Under the pieces are notes generated by a model, which ran no database searches, was not told the origin of the DNA, and saw only the letters and a list, made by a program, of their open reading frames with translations. The position numbers were made by a program, and so were the translations under genes. Below are positions 32,849 to 41,083 of a stretch of 64,000 bases of DNA, in pieces (the first letter of the stretch is position 1; each line of letters begins with the position of its first letter). The DNA is from DASVEG01 sp035540495 (GTDB lineage: Bacteria; Actinomycetota; Acidimicrobiia; Acidimicrobiales; CADCTF01), in assembly GCA_035540495.1 (NCBI GenBank), contig DATLGL010000061.1:1-64000 (forward strand). Direction: 5' to 3'.

Positions 32849-33127
32849 GTGCTCGCTGCCTTCGTCCTGATCGACGCCGAACCCGCTCGCGTCGCCGACC
32901 TCGCATCAGAGCTCGCGGACGTCGAAGGCGTCGCGGAGGTCTACTCCGTCGCGGGAGACTGCGACATCATCGCCATCGTCCGCGTCAGACGGCACGACGA
33001 TCTGGCGGAGGTGGTGACGCGACGAATCGCTGCACTGCCCGGCATCGTCGCGACGAGGACGATGGTCGCGTACAAGGCCTACAGCGAGCGCGATCTCGCC
33101 GCGCTGTGGGACCTCGGGGCCGACTGA
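32849..33127 (+). CDS. Stand-alone Lrp/AsnC ligand-binding (RAM) domain protein
   Basis: A 92-residue protein consisting only of the C-terminal ligand-binding domain of Lrp/AsnC regulators: AAFVLIDAEPARVADLASEL, DVEGVAEVYSVAGDCDIIAI and ALPGIVATRTMVAYKAY, ending with a short acidic tail. There is no helix-turn-helix. Such small proteins bind amino acids and form ring oligomers. What it partners with is not evident from its neighbours. Confidence 0.88.
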   Translation: MLAAFVLIDAEPARVADLASELADVEGVAEVYSVAGDCDIIAIVRVRRHDDLAEVVTRRIAALPGIVATRTMVAYKAYSERDLAALWDLGAD

Positions 33128-33137
33128 CCGTGATACC

Positions 33138-33383
33138 TCAGTCGTCGATGTTCTTGCGGATGGCCCGGTCGGCGACCGCAGCCATCTGGTGATCCTGCTC
33201 ACGCGTCGTGTCGGCGCCGGCTGACTCGGTGCCGGTCGCGCCGCCGTCGTCGCCGATCGTGGCTTCGCCGTCGTAGCCAGGTTCACCCGGACCGCTCGCG
33301 CCAGGCGCGCCTGCGCCGCCTGCGTGATGGCCCGGATCCTCTGCCTTGTCGTCGTGCTTGCGGTAGGGGTCGTTCGAGGTCAT
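33138..33383 (-). CDS. Small hydrophilic hypothetical protein
   Basis: An 81-residue protein rich in Gly, Asp, Glu and Ala (low complexity from residue 20 to 60), with a short helical end QMAAVADRAIRKNIDD. Its ATG is in an ATGA overlap with the stop of the lipoprotein gene upstream, which supports real translation. No fold or function is recognised; it is probably disordered. Confidence 0.55.
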   Translation of the reverse strand: MTSNDPYRKHDDKAEDPGHHAGGAGAPGASGPGEPGYDGEATIGDDGGATGTESAGADTTREQDHQMAAVADRAIRKNIDD

Positions 33384-33598
33384 CCGTCACCTCGTCCGGC
33401 GCCCGTGCCGCTGCCGTTGTCGGTCGTCTGGTTGCTCTGACCGCTGTTCCCCGTGTCGAGGTCGCCTTCCTCGTTCAGGGTCGGGTCTTCACGCTGGAAC
33501 CCGCCGTCGGGGCTACCGCCGCTACCACCACCGCACGCGCCGAGAGGAAGGGCGAGAGCTGCGAGGAACGCCGCTGCTGCGAGTCGATTGCGAAGCAT
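33380..33598 (-). CDS. Small putative lipoprotein
   Basis: A 72-residue protein with a signal peptide AAAAFLAALALPLGACGGGS whose LGAC is a lipobox, so the Cys near residue 22 would be lipid-modified. The rest is a disordered Gly/Asp/Asn/Ser-rich stretch. It starts with ATG 33598 and overlaps the next gene. Function unknown. Confidence 0.65.
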   Translation of the reverse strand: MLRNRLAAAAFLAALALPLGACGGGSGGSPDGGFQREDPTLNEEGDLDTGNSGQSNQTTDNGSGTGAGRGDG

Positions 33599-33634
33599 GT
33601 CCGCGATGTACCCCTGGAGCCCATGGCGGAACCG

Positions 33635-34690
33635 TCATCGCTCCGCGCTCGTTCGGTGGGCTCCCGACACCGCTACCAGGCGGTCGAGAACGCCAGCAGC
33701 CTTGCCCTCGTCGATCGATGCCTGCGCTCGCGCGACGCCTTCCTCCAAGCCCGCTGCCAGACCCGCGACGACCATGCCCGCAGCCGCGTTCAACACCACG
33801 ACGTCTCGATGCGGCCCCGCCTCGCCGCTGAGCACGCGGCGGGCGATCTCTGCGTTGGTCGCAGGGTCACCGCCGCGCAGCGCCTCGCCGTCGACGGTGC
33901 GGAGGCCGAGGGTCGCGGGGTCGACGACGAAGGTGCGGACCTCCCCGTTGAGGAGCTCGAGCACGGTCGAGGTGGTCGTCGTGGTGAGCTCGTCGAGACC
34001 GTCGTGGCCGTACACCACCATCGCGTGCTCGACGTCGTTTGCCTCGAGGACGCCCAGCACCTTCTCCGCCATCGCCGGGTCGCTGACACCGACCAGCTGG
34101 CGACGCGGGCGGCCCGGGTTGGCGAGTGGCCCGAGGAAGTTGAAGACCGTAGGAACCCCGAGCTCCCGCCGCGCCGGCACTGCGTGGCGGCTTGCGGGGT
34201 GGAACTTGGGCGCGAAGCAGAAGCCCATCCCCGCTTCCGCGATGCATCGCTCGACGCCGCGGGCGTCGAGATCGATGGTGACGCCCAGCGCTTCGAGGAC
34301 GTCGGCCGATCCCGCAGCCGAGGACGCTGCACGGTTGCCGTGCTTGCACACCTTCGCCCCTGCTCCGGCCACGGCGAAGGCAGCGAGCGTCGACACGTTG
34401 ATCGAGTGGCTCCTGTCGCCGCCTGTCCCGCATGTGTCGACCACATCGCCCGCGTTCACGGGCTCGGCATAGGCGACCATCGTCCGCACGAGCGCGGCGA
34501 TCTCCTCGACAGATTCGCCCTTGATCCGGAGCCCCACGGCGAACGCCGCGATCTGGGCGTCGGTTGCGTTCCCGTCCAGGATCTCGCCGAGCGCCGCTGC
34601 GGCCTGCGTGCTGGTGAGGTCCTCGCCGCGCATCAGCCGGCCGAGCACGAACGGCCAACCGCCGAGCTCGGCGAGGGTCACGTCAGGCAT
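33635..34690 (-). CDS. trpD: Anthranilate phosphoribosyltransferase
   Basis: Joins anthranilate to phosphoribosyl pyrophosphate in tryptophan synthesis. The 351-residue protein has the N-terminal helical domain, the PRPP loop DTCGTGGDRSHSINVSTLAA, the substrate motif KHGNRAASSAAGSADVLEAL, the metal site and MGFCFAPKFHPA. It starts at ATG 34690, 10 nt after the acyl-CoA dehydrogenase stop. No other trp gene is nearby, so trpD is detached from a trp operon here. Confidence 0.95.
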   Translation of the reverse strand: MPDVTLAELGGWPFVLGRLMRGEDLTSTQAAAALGEILDGNATDAQIAAFAVGLRIKGESVEEIAALVRTMVAYAEPVNAGDVVDTCGTGGDRSHSINVSTLAAFAVAGAGAKVCKHGNRAASSAAGSADVLEALGVTIDLDARGVERCIAEAGMGFCFAPKFHPASRHAVPARRELGVPTVFNFLGPLANPGRPRRQLVGVSDPAMAEKVLGVLEANDVEHAMVVYGHDGLDELTTTTTSTVLELLNGEVRTFVVDPATLGLRTVDGEALRGGDPATNAEIARRVLSGEAGPHRDVVVLNAAAGMVVAGLAAGLEEGVARAQASIDEGKAAGVLDRLVAVSGAHRTSAER

Positions 34691-34700
34691 CGCCAGCCGC

Positions 34701-35873
34701 TCAGTCCCACCAGATCGAGCGGTCGAGGACACCGCGCCCGATGAGCCCGAGCTGCACCTGGCTCGTGCCCTCGACGATCGTCAGCTGCTTCGCGTCGCGG
34801 TAGTACAGCTCGGTCAGGTGGTCCTTCATGTAGCCGGCCGCACCGAGGAGCTGCAGAGCGACATTCGACGCCTTCACTGCCAGCTCGGTCGCGTAGTACT
34901 TCGACATCGAGAGGTAAGGCACCCATTCCTTGGAGAACTTCCCCTGGTCGGCGAGCCACGCTGCGCGATACGTGAGCAGGCGCGCCGCCTCGATCTCCGT
35001 GGCGATCTTCGCGATCTCCCACTGGATGCCTTGGAAGTCGGCAATGGTCTGGCGGAACGCCTCGCGCTGCTGCACGTACTCGGTCGCGTACATGAGCGCG
35101 CCCTCGGCCAGGCCGATGCCGCGGGCGGCGACGATCGGTCGCATCGAGTTGAGGCCGAGCATTGCCAGGCGGAAACCGCCGACCTCACCGATCACGTTCT
35201 CCGCGGGTACGCGTACGTCGGTGAGAAGCAGTTCGCCCGTGTCGACGCCCTTCACGCCCATCTTTCGGTCGACATTGCCGACCTCGACCCCGTCCCACGA
35301 CCGCTCGACGATGAACGCCGTGACGCTGTCGTGCTTCCGCTCGGTGACATCGTCGGAGGTCTTCGCGAAGACCGTGTACCAGTCAGCCTGAACCACGCCG
35401 GACATCCAGCACTTCGTGCCGTTGAGGATCCAGCCGCCGTCGCCGTCGGGCGTGGCCTTGGTTCGCATGCCCATCACGTCGCTACCCGCCTGGGGCTCCG
35501 AGAGGCCGAATGCGCTGCGCTGGCTGCCGTCGGCGATGCCAGGGAGGTACTTCTGCTTCTGCTCCTCGTTGCCGGCGATCATCACCGGGCCTGTGGGAAG
35601 GCGGGTGAGGAGCAGCATCAACGCTGCGGTGTTCGAGTACTTGGCGACCTCTTCGATGGCGATCGTCAGCCCGAGGATGCCTGCGCCGGCGCCGCCGTAC
35701 GCCTCTGGGATGCACAAGGCGAGGAGGCCGGCGTCGCGGAACACCTCGAAGAGGTCCTGCGGGTACTCCCCCGTCTCGTCGATCTCGCGGGCCCGCGGCT
35801 TCACCTTGTCCTGAGCGATGCGGCGGCAGGTGGCCTGGAGCTCGGCGAGCTCGTCGGAGAGGTCGAAATCCAT
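34701..35873 (-). CDS. Acyl-CoA dehydrogenase
   Basis: A 390-residue flavoprotein that should introduce the alpha-beta double bond into acyl-CoA. Domains in order: helical N-terminus (DLSDELAELQATCRRIAQDK), the strand domain with AFGLSEPQAGSDVMGMRTKA and WILNGTKCWMSG, and the C-terminal helices with RQTIADFQGIQWEIAKIATE and the catalytic-Glu motif TIVEGTSQVQLGLIGRGVL. Chain-length preference is not deducible. The ATG has TACTTT 6 nt upstream and the gene is divergent from a GT2 gene. Confidence 0.93.
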   Translation of the reverse strand: MDFDLSDELAELQATCRRIAQDKVKPRAREIDETGEYPQDLFEVFRDAGLLALCIPEAYGGAGAGILGLTIAIEEVAKYSNTAALMLLLTRLPTGPVMIAGNEEQKQKYLPGIADGSQRSAFGLSEPQAGSDVMGMRTKATPDGDGGWILNGTKCWMSGVVQADWYTVFAKTSDDVTERKHDSVTAFIVERSWDGVEVGNVDRKMGVKGVDTGELLLTDVRVPAENVIGEVGGFRLAMLGLNSMRPIVAARGIGLAEGALMYATEYVQQREAFRQTIADFQGIQWEIAKIATEIEAARLLTYRAAWLADQGKFSKEWVPYLSMSKYYATELAVKASNVALQLLGAAGYMKDHLTELYYRDAKQLTIVEGTSQVQLGLIGRGVLDRSIWWD

Positions 35874-35879
35874 GGCCCG

Positions 35880-35885
35880 AAAGTA
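35880..35885 (-). promoter_or_regulatory. Leaderless-type -10 element of the acyl-CoA dehydrogenase gene
   Basis: TACTTT on the minus strand, 6 nt before the ATG at 35873. Confidence 0.6.
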
Positions 35886-35906
35886 GTTGGCGCGATGTCT
35901 GACAAC

Positions 35907-35912
35907 TAAGGT
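35907..35912 (+). promoter_or_regulatory. Leaderless-type -10 element of the GT2 gene at 35922
   Basis: TAAGGT lies 9 nt before the GTG at 35922, in a 48-nt divergent promoter region shared with the acyl-CoA dehydrogenase gene. Confidence 0.55.
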
Positions 35913-35921
35913 CGGCCGCCC

Positions 35922-37223
35922 GTGGACGAACGCCCGCTCGTCGGCATCGTCGTCGTGAACTACAACGGCGGCGACCTCACGATCCGGTGCCTCGAAAGCC
36001 TGCACCGCCTGACCTATCCACGAGAGTGCACGCGCATCGTGCTGGTCGACAACGGATCGAACGACCGCGTGGTTGCTCGTGTACGCCGCGAGTTCCCGGG
36101 GGTCGACGTCGTCGAGACGGGTAGGAACCTCGGGTTCGGAGGCGGCTGCAACCGCGGCTTCGAGCGACTACCCGACGTCGACTACGTCGCGCTGATCAAC
36201 AACGACGCGGTAGCTGAGCCTGGGTGGCTCGACCCGCTAGTGAACGCGCTCGAAGGTGACCCGACGCTCGGGGCGGCCGCACCAAAGGTGTTGCTCCGAG
36301 GCTTCTACCACGAGCTGGTCTTGTCGACGAAGGGCACACGGGTCGAGGTTGACCCGCGTCTCCTCGGTGTACAGGTCGGACAGGTCTGCGTTGGCGATCA
36401 GGATGTCACGGCCGAGGTCGAGTGGGCCGCCGGCTTCTGGGCACCCGAGAGCAGTAGGACCGGGCTGCACCACTATCGCTGGACGATGGATCGGGCGACG
36501 ATGCTCGTGCCCACGAGACACGTCGCTCCGATCACCATTGAGCTCGCGATACCTGGTGGAGCGACGCGCACCGTCACCATCGAGTCCGGAGCGGTGACGG
36601 CTCAAGTCAACGTCGGCGCGTATGAACGCGTGACGCTCGAACCAACTGGGCCGGGTTCTCGCGTGATCAACAACGCTGGAGCGGTTGTGCTCGAAGACTT
36701 TTCGCTCGCAGATCGTGGGTTCCTCGAGGTCGACATCGGGCAGTACGACCGCGAGGAGGATGTCGAAGCATGGTCGGGCGCGGCGGTCGTCCTCCGGAGG
36801 ACGTACATCGACGACGTCGGGAGATTCGACGAGCCGTTCTTCCTGTACTACGAGGACGCGGACCTCAGTTGGCGTGGGAGAAACCGGGGGTGGCGCTACC
36901 GCTACATCCCGACGTCGCTGGTTGAGCACGAGCACTCAGCCTCCGCCCGCTCGATGGGGTCGCTCGTGCGGCATCTATCGGCGCGAAACCGGCTCGTCAT
37001 GCTCACGAAGGTCGCACCGGCCCCGGTCGCGAGACGTGCCTGGCTCTCGTTCCTGCGAGAGGTGGCTGCCACGTACGCCCGAGACGTAATCCTGCGGGCT
37101 GTGTCCGGGCGCTGGCCCGTGACAGCGCACGCGTTCGCCATGTCTCGAGTGATGCTCGGGGCACTTCGCCTGGCGCCACGAGCCATCATCCTGCGGCGAG
37201 CCGCTCGCGGAAGCCGCCGTTGA
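35922..37223 (+). CDS. GT2 glycosyltransferase with inserted beta-rich domain
   Basis: A 433-residue enzyme of the rhamnosyl/galactofuranosyl-transferase group. The GT-A domain starts VGIVVVNYNGGDLTIRCLES with LVDNGSNDRVV and ALINNDAVAEPGWLDPLV. An insertion of about 140 residues (130-275) is strand-rich (TIELAIPGGATRTVTIESGA, RVINNAGAVVLEDFSLADRG). The catalytic domain then resumes with GAAVVLRRTYIDDVGRFDEP and FFLYYEDADLSWRGR, which holds the ED-x-D-x-x-R motif. The same layout occurs in other actinobacterial GT2 proteins I recall. Basic C-terminus. Confidence 0.85.
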   Translation: MDERPLVGIVVVNYNGGDLTIRCLESLHRLTYPRECTRIVLVDNGSNDRVVARVRREFPGVDVVETGRNLGFGGGCNRGFERLPDVDYVALINNDAVAEPGWLDPLVNALEGDPTLGAAAPKVLLRGFYHELVLSTKGTRVEVDPRLLGVQVGQVCVGDQDVTAEVEWAAGFWAPESSRTGLHHYRWTMDRATMLVPTRHVAPITIELAIPGGATRTVTIESGAVTAQVNVGAYERVTLEPTGPGSRVINNAGAVVLEDFSLADRGFLEVDIGQYDREEDVEAWSGAAVVLRRTYIDDVGRFDEPFFLYYEDADLSWRGRNRGWRYRYIPTSLVEHEHSASARSMGSLVRHLSARNRLVMLTKVAPAPVARRAWLSFLREVAATYARDVILRAVSGRWPVTAHAFAMSRVMLGALRLAPRAIILRRAARGSRR

Positions 37224-37224
37224 G

Positions 37225-37497
37225 CTACGCGCTCCGGCGACGCTGGCGGACGATCCGGCGGCGCTCCTTCTCGGTCGCGCCTCCCCAGACGCCCTCACGC
37301 TCGCGGTTCGTGAGCGCGTACTCCAAGCAGGTCTGGCGGACCGAGCACACGGTGCAGATCGCCTTGGCGATCTCGGCCTCCTCGTCGGAGACGGGATAGA
37401 AGACGTCGGGCTCGACGCCCTTGCAGGCGGCGTGCTGCCGCCACGCCTGATTGGTCAGGGGGACCACATCCTCACTGCGTTCTCGAAAGCTCAACAC
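37225..37497 (-). CDS. WhiB-family iron-sulphur regulator
   Basis: A 90-residue actinobacteria-specific regulator that binds a [4Fe-4S] cluster and the primary sigma factor. The four cysteines are AACKG, then ICTVCSVRQTC (C-x2-C-x5-C), followed by the GVWGG turn and the basic tail RRRIVRQRRRSA. It is closest in form to the WhiB1/WhiB2 group. The start is uncertain: GTG 37497 gives 90 residues; GTG 37467 is also possible and would start VVPLTNQAW. The gene ends 2 bp past the convergent GT2 stop. Confidence 0.93.
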   Translation of the reverse strand: MLSFRERSEDVVPLTNQAWRQHAACKGVEPDVFYPVSDEEAEIAKAICTVCSVRQTCLEYALTNREREGVWGGATEKERRRIVRQRRRSA

Positions 37498-37594
37498 CCT
37501 GCGTCGCCATCGGCCCTAGCCCCCCGACAGGACCCTGGCGACATGACAGGCAAACATCGGCAGCAGAAGCCGACGGACGAGGAGTATTGCCTAC

Positions 37595-37621
37595 GTTTCT
37601 TCTGGAAGTCCAGAAAGAAAC
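37595..37621 (-). terminator. Hairpin after the DUF3501 gene
   Basis: GTTTCTTCTGGA and TCCAGAAAGAAAC pair over 12 bp with a single bulged A and a 2-nt apex. It lies 17-43 nt past the DUF3501 stop on the minus strand, a position expected for a transcript end. The rest of 37498-37637 holds only the whiB upstream region. Confidence 0.55.
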
Positions 37622-37637
37622 GCCGGTGGCGAGCGCC

Positions 37638-38246
37638 CTATCCCCGCAGGTCAGAGAGCAGTTCTGCCCGCGTCTCCGCCGACAGCGTGGCGCCCTCGAT
37701 GTAGTGATCGTGATTCACCGCGAGGACCACCGAGGCGGCCTTCTCCAGCGCATCGATCTGCTCCGGTGTCAGCTCCCAGCGGATGTAGTGGACGGACGCG
37801 GTGATGTCCGGGCGCGTCAGCTGCTCCTCGTGCGCCTCCTCCGGGATGCACGGCACGACGATCGACCCAGGGCCCTCGCCGATCACGAGCTCGACGGAGC
37901 GCTCGATGCCGACGAGCTTCGGGAGCCACTCCATCAGCTGCTCCTTCGACGTCAGCTCGATGAAGAGGGTCGCGCACAGCTGACCGGGGTCGGGGATGAG
38001 CGCGTTGTACGTGTCGACCTCGTGCTGGATGCCCTCGTCGGTGATGATCTTCTCGGCGCGCGCCATCTCCTGGATCTGGTGGCGGATCGTCTCGCGGTTC
38101 TCGAACGTGACGGTCACGATCGGCCCGATGCCGACGCGACGCTTCTTCTTGAGCTCGACGACGCGGTCGCGAAGTGCCGCCCGTTCGCGCTCGTAGGCGC
38201 GGAGGTCGAGGATGTCGTCGAGGCTGAGCTTGCGGGGGGTTGTCAT
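37638..38246 (-). CDS. DUF3501 family protein
   Basis: A 202-residue protein recognisable as DUF3501 by KLSLDDILDLRAYERERAAL, VTVTFENRETIRHQIQEMAR, IPDPGQLCATLFIELTSKEQ and the end WELTPEQIDALEKAASVVL. The family commonly neighbours rubrerythrin and peroxide-stress genes, as here, but its biochemical role is not established. A strong terminator-like hairpin lies between this gene and rubrerythrin, so it may be expressed at a lower level than the genes upstream. Confidence 0.85.
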   Translation of the reverse strand: MTTPRKLSLDDILDLRAYERERAALRDRVVELKKKRRVGIGPIVTVTFENRETIRHQIQEMARAEKIITDEGIQHEVDTYNALIPDPGQLCATLFIELTSKEQLMEWLPKLVGIERSVELVIGEGPGSIVVPCIPEEAHEEQLTRPDITASVHYIRWELTPEQIDALEKAASVVLAVNHDHYIEGATLSAETRAELLSDLRG

Positions 38247-38266
38247 GGCTTCTGCTCCAAAGAGAA

Positions 38267-38308
38267 CTGGGCACGCTCACGCCGGAGTACCGGCGAAAGC
38301 GTGCCCAG
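38267..38308 (-). terminator. Strong terminator/attenuator between rubrerythrin and DUF3501
   Basis: CTGGGCACGCT pairs perfectly with AGCGTGCCCAG (11 bp), and inside it CGCCGG pairs with CCGGCG (6 bp) around a 4-nt loop, with a small 2x2 internal loop. On the minus strand it is followed by TTCTCTTT. This is the most convincing intrinsic terminator I found in the window. Confidence 0.8.
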
Positions 38309-38332
38309 AACGGCGGGTACGACGGATACGAG

Positions 38333-38753
<421 letters not shown>

Positions 38754-38761
<8 letters not shown>

Positions 38762-39200
38762 GCACGTCTCCTGTGGATCGGGTCGGACTGGGGGAACACT
38801 CGTCGCACAGGCCGCGAAGCACGACCTCTGTCGAGTCGATGGTGAAGCCGTCGAGCTGGTCGGCCGGCACCCGAACCCGCGGGTTCACGTACAGGTCGCG
38901 CACCTTGCCGCACCGGTTGCAGACGACGTGGTGGTGCCCGTCGGTGTTGGGATCGAACCGCGTTGATCCCGTGCCGAGGTCGAGTTGCTGGATCTCACCC
39001 ATCGAGGCGAGGTCGTTGAGCGTCTGGTAGACGGTCTTCAGCGAGATCGTCGGCATCTCCTTGGCCGCAGCGGCGTAGACCGCTTCCGCCGTCGGATGCA
39101 CCTCGTTGCCATGCAGGATGCGGAAGATGCACTGCCGCTGCGGGGTCATCTTCAGCCCCCTCGACCGGAACAGCTCGGTCAGCTCGGCAGGCGACTTCAC
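38754..39200 (-). CDS. Fur/PerR-family metalloregulator
   Basis: A 148-residue repressor. The winged helix reads LKMTPQRQCIFRILHGNEVH and ISLKTVYQTLNDLASMGEIQ; the metal-binding half has DGHHHVVCNRCGKVRDLYV and a second Cys pair LCDECS for structural zinc. The downstream rubrerythrin suggests it acts as a peroxide sensor (PerR/FurA-like) rather than an iron-uptake regulator. GTG 39200 is chosen because TAGGTT lies 7 nt upstream; a TTG at 39209 would overlap that element. Confidence 0.9.
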
Positions 39201-39207
39201 GACGACC

Positions 39208-39213
39208 AACCTA
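39208..39213 (-). promoter_or_regulatory. Leaderless-type -10 element of the Fur-family gene
   Basis: TAGGTT on the minus strand, 7 nt before the GTG at 39200. Confidence 0.6.
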
Positions 39214-39233
39214 CACGATCTCGGCCACTAATC

Positions 39234-39246
39234 GACAACGTTTGTC
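39234..39246. promoter_or_regulatory. Inverted repeat upstream of the Fur-family gene, possible operator
   Basis: GACAACGTTTGTC is a 13-bp inverted repeat (GACAA / TTGTC) about 21 bp upstream of the -10 element. It overlaps the stop of the GNAT gene, so the match could be chance; it is a candidate self-control site for the regulator. Confidence 0.35.
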
Positions 39247-39850
39247 AACTAACAGCGTCTCTCCACATGAAGAAGACGGGCGGTCCCCCGTCCGGCAGGT
39301 CCGCCTGCTCGACGACGCGGAAGCCGTGACGCTCGTAGAGCGGCACGTTCTTCTCGTTCGACGACTCGAGGTACGCCGGCATCCGGTCGGCGTCGACGCG
39401 CTGGAGCACCGTCGAGAGGCACGCGGAGCCAAGCCCCTGACCCTGCCGGCCGAGGTCGGCCGCGAGCACACCGAGGTAGTAGTGGGGCTCCTTGGGATGA
39501 TGCTGCGCCGTCAGCCCGAAGAACTGACCGAGGCGAGCGAGGTCGCCCGGCTCGTAGGTGTGTGCCATCTCGACGCCGAACGGTCCCATCACCGACTCGT
39601 CGGGTTCCGGCGCGTCAGGCGGCGCCCACAGCGCAGCCGCCGCGCGATCGTCGGTCACGACGGAGATCCCGCGCGGGACGTGCACCGCCACCGCGACCCG
39701 GAAGAGCAGCTCAAGATCGCCGAGGCGCCGATCGGGGCCTCGGAAGACCCACTCGAAGCACGGATCCTCCGAGAACGCCCTCGCCATCATGCGCGTGAGG
39801 TCGGCGAGATCCCCCGCCTCGACCGGCCGCACCCCCACCGCGCCACGCAT
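39245..39850 (-). CDS. GNAT family N-acetyltransferase
   Basis: A 201-residue acetyltransferase. N-terminal strand/helix VRPVEAGDLADLTRMMARAF; the acetyl-CoA loop region YLGVLAADLGRQGQGLGSAC carries the Q-x-x-G-x-G/S pattern near residue 135; then PAYLESSNEKNVPLYERHGF is the C-terminal helix-strand of this GNAT subgroup. ATG 39850 is supported by TAGGGT 7 nt upstream. Substrate unknown. Confidence 0.88.
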   Translation of the reverse strand: MRGAVGVRPVEAGDLADLTRMMARAFSEDPCFEWVFRGPDRRLGDLELLFRVAVAVHVPRGISVVTDDRAAAALWAPPDAPEPDESVMGPFGVEMAHTYEPGDLARLGQFFGLTAQHHPKEPHYYLGVLAADLGRQGQGLGSACLSTVLQRVDADRMPAYLESSNEKNVPLYERHGFRVVEQADLPDGGPPVFFMWRDAVS

Positions 39851-39857
39851 CGCGACC

Positions 39858-39863
39858 ACCCTA
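39858..39863 (-). promoter_or_regulatory. Leaderless-type -10 element of the GNAT gene at 39850
   Basis: TAGGGT on the minus strand, 7 nt before the ATG at 39850. Confidence 0.6.
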
Positions 39864-39915
39864 GGGCCCGACCCGGCTGCTCCCTCAGCGAATGGGGGTA
39901 AGGAACCAGCAGGAC

Positions 39916-39921
39916 TACTAT
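39916..39921 (+). promoter_or_regulatory. Possible -10 element of terC
   Basis: TACTAT lies 55 nt before the terC GTG, leaving a leader of about 50 nt that contains a short GC hairpin (GCCCG / CGGGC) and AGGAG 8 nt before the start. No clear -35 is seen. Confidence 0.35.
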
Positions 39922-39976
39922 CCGCCCGGTTCAGGACGGGCCCGATGTCCGTGTTCGGAACCCAGGAGAACGCTGC

Positions 39977-41083
39977 GTGACGTCAGGAATACTCGCCGCC
40001 GCTGAGAAGTCGGGCGCGAAGTTCGCATCGATCGACGTACCGATGTGGGGATGGGCGGCGCTGATCGCAGCCATCACCGTGATGCTGCTGTTCGACCTGC
40101 TCGTCGTGCACCGGAAGCCGCACGTGATCTCCTTCAAGGAAGCGGCGATCGAGAGCTCGATCTGGGTCGCGATCGGCCTCGCCTTCATCGCCGTGATGGC
40201 GGTCTGGCACGGGGGGCCCGCCGCAGGCGAGTACTTCGCCGGCTACCTGATCGAGAAGAGCCTCTCGGTCGACAACGTCTTCGTGTGGGCGGTGCTGTTC
40301 TCGTACTTCGCGGTGCCCGCGCAGTACCAGTTCCGGGTGCTCTTCTGGGGCGTCTTCGGCGCCCTGGTCATGCGTGCGGTGTTCATCTTCGCCGGCGTCG
40401 CCCTGATCGAGGCGTTCGACTGGATCCTCTACGTCTTCGGCGCCTTCCTCATCTACACCGCCGTGAAGATCGCGAGGCACTCCGAGGCGGAGGTCCACCC
40501 GGAGAAGAACATCGCGCTTCGCATCGTCAAGCGCGTCATGCCGACGACGAACGAGTACCACGGCCAAGCGCTCTTCACGAAGGAGAACGGCAAGCGCGTC
40601 GCCACGCCGCTGTTCACGGTCCTCGTGCTGGTCGAGGCCACCGACGTGATCTTCGCCGTCGACTCCGTGCCCGCGATCCTCGCCATCAGCCGCGAGCCGT
40701 TCATCGTCTTCGCGTCCAACGCGTTCGCGATCCTCGGCCTCCGCTCGCTGTACTTCCTGCTCGCCGGCATGGCCGGCAAGTTCCGCTACCTCAACGTCGG
40801 TCTCGGCGTGATCCTGGCCTTCGTCGGGGTGAAGATGCTGCTGGCCGACGTGTACCACTTCCCGGTGTGGGCGTCGCTCACCGTCATCGCCGTCGTCCTG
40901 ACCGTCGCCATCACGGCATCGCTCCGGGCCGACAAGCGCGACGGCGGCCACGCACCTGTCACCGAGGCTCCGCAGCCCGACGTGCCAGGCCGCTCGCAAG
41001 AGCCGCAGATCGCCGACGACACCACTGCTCCGGCCGAGGCGAAGGAACCGTTCCTCGACGTCGACCGTGGCCCGAAGCACTGA
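39977..41083 (+). CDS. terC: TerC family membrane protein
   Basis: A 368-residue membrane protein of the TerC/Alx family, whose members export manganese or support metal loading of secreted proteins. About nine helices; the conserved acidic segments are LLFDLLVVHRKP, EKSLSVDNVFVWAVLFSYF and VEATDVIFAVDSVPAILAIS. The last 60 residues are a charged, disordered cytoplasmic tail. It has a real ribosome site (AGGAG, 8 nt before GTG 39977), unlike many neighbours. It overlaps glpD by 17 nt. Confidence 0.9.
   Translation: MTSGILAAAEKSGAKFASIDVPMWGWAALIAAITVMLLFDLLVVHRKPHVISFKEAAIESSIWVAIGLAFIAVMAVWHGGPAAGEYFAGYLIEKSLSVDNVFVWAVLFSYFAVPAQYQFRVLFWGVFGALVMRAVFIFAGVALIEAFDWILYVFGAFLIYTAVKIARHSEAEVHPEKNIALRIVKRVMPTTNEYHGQALFTKENGKRVATPLFTVLVLVEATDVIFAVDSVPAILAISREPFIVFASNAFAILGLRSLYFLLAGMAGKFRYLNVGLGVILAFVGVKMLLADVYHFPVWASLTVIAVVLTVAITASLRADKRDGGHAPVTEAPQPDVPGRSQEPQIADDTTAPAEAKEPFLDVDRGPKH

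Noticed and set aside
34701..34732. A start for trpD upstream of ATG 34690
   Set aside because: It would overlap the acyl-CoA dehydrogenase stop and add Ser/Arg-rich residues not expected in TrpD; MPDVTLAELGG is a natural N-terminus.
39864..39976. Manganese (yybP-ykoY) riboswitch upstream of terC
   Set aside because: The leader from the likely start is about 50 nt and the conserved riboswitch cores are not visible; only a short GC hairpin is present.
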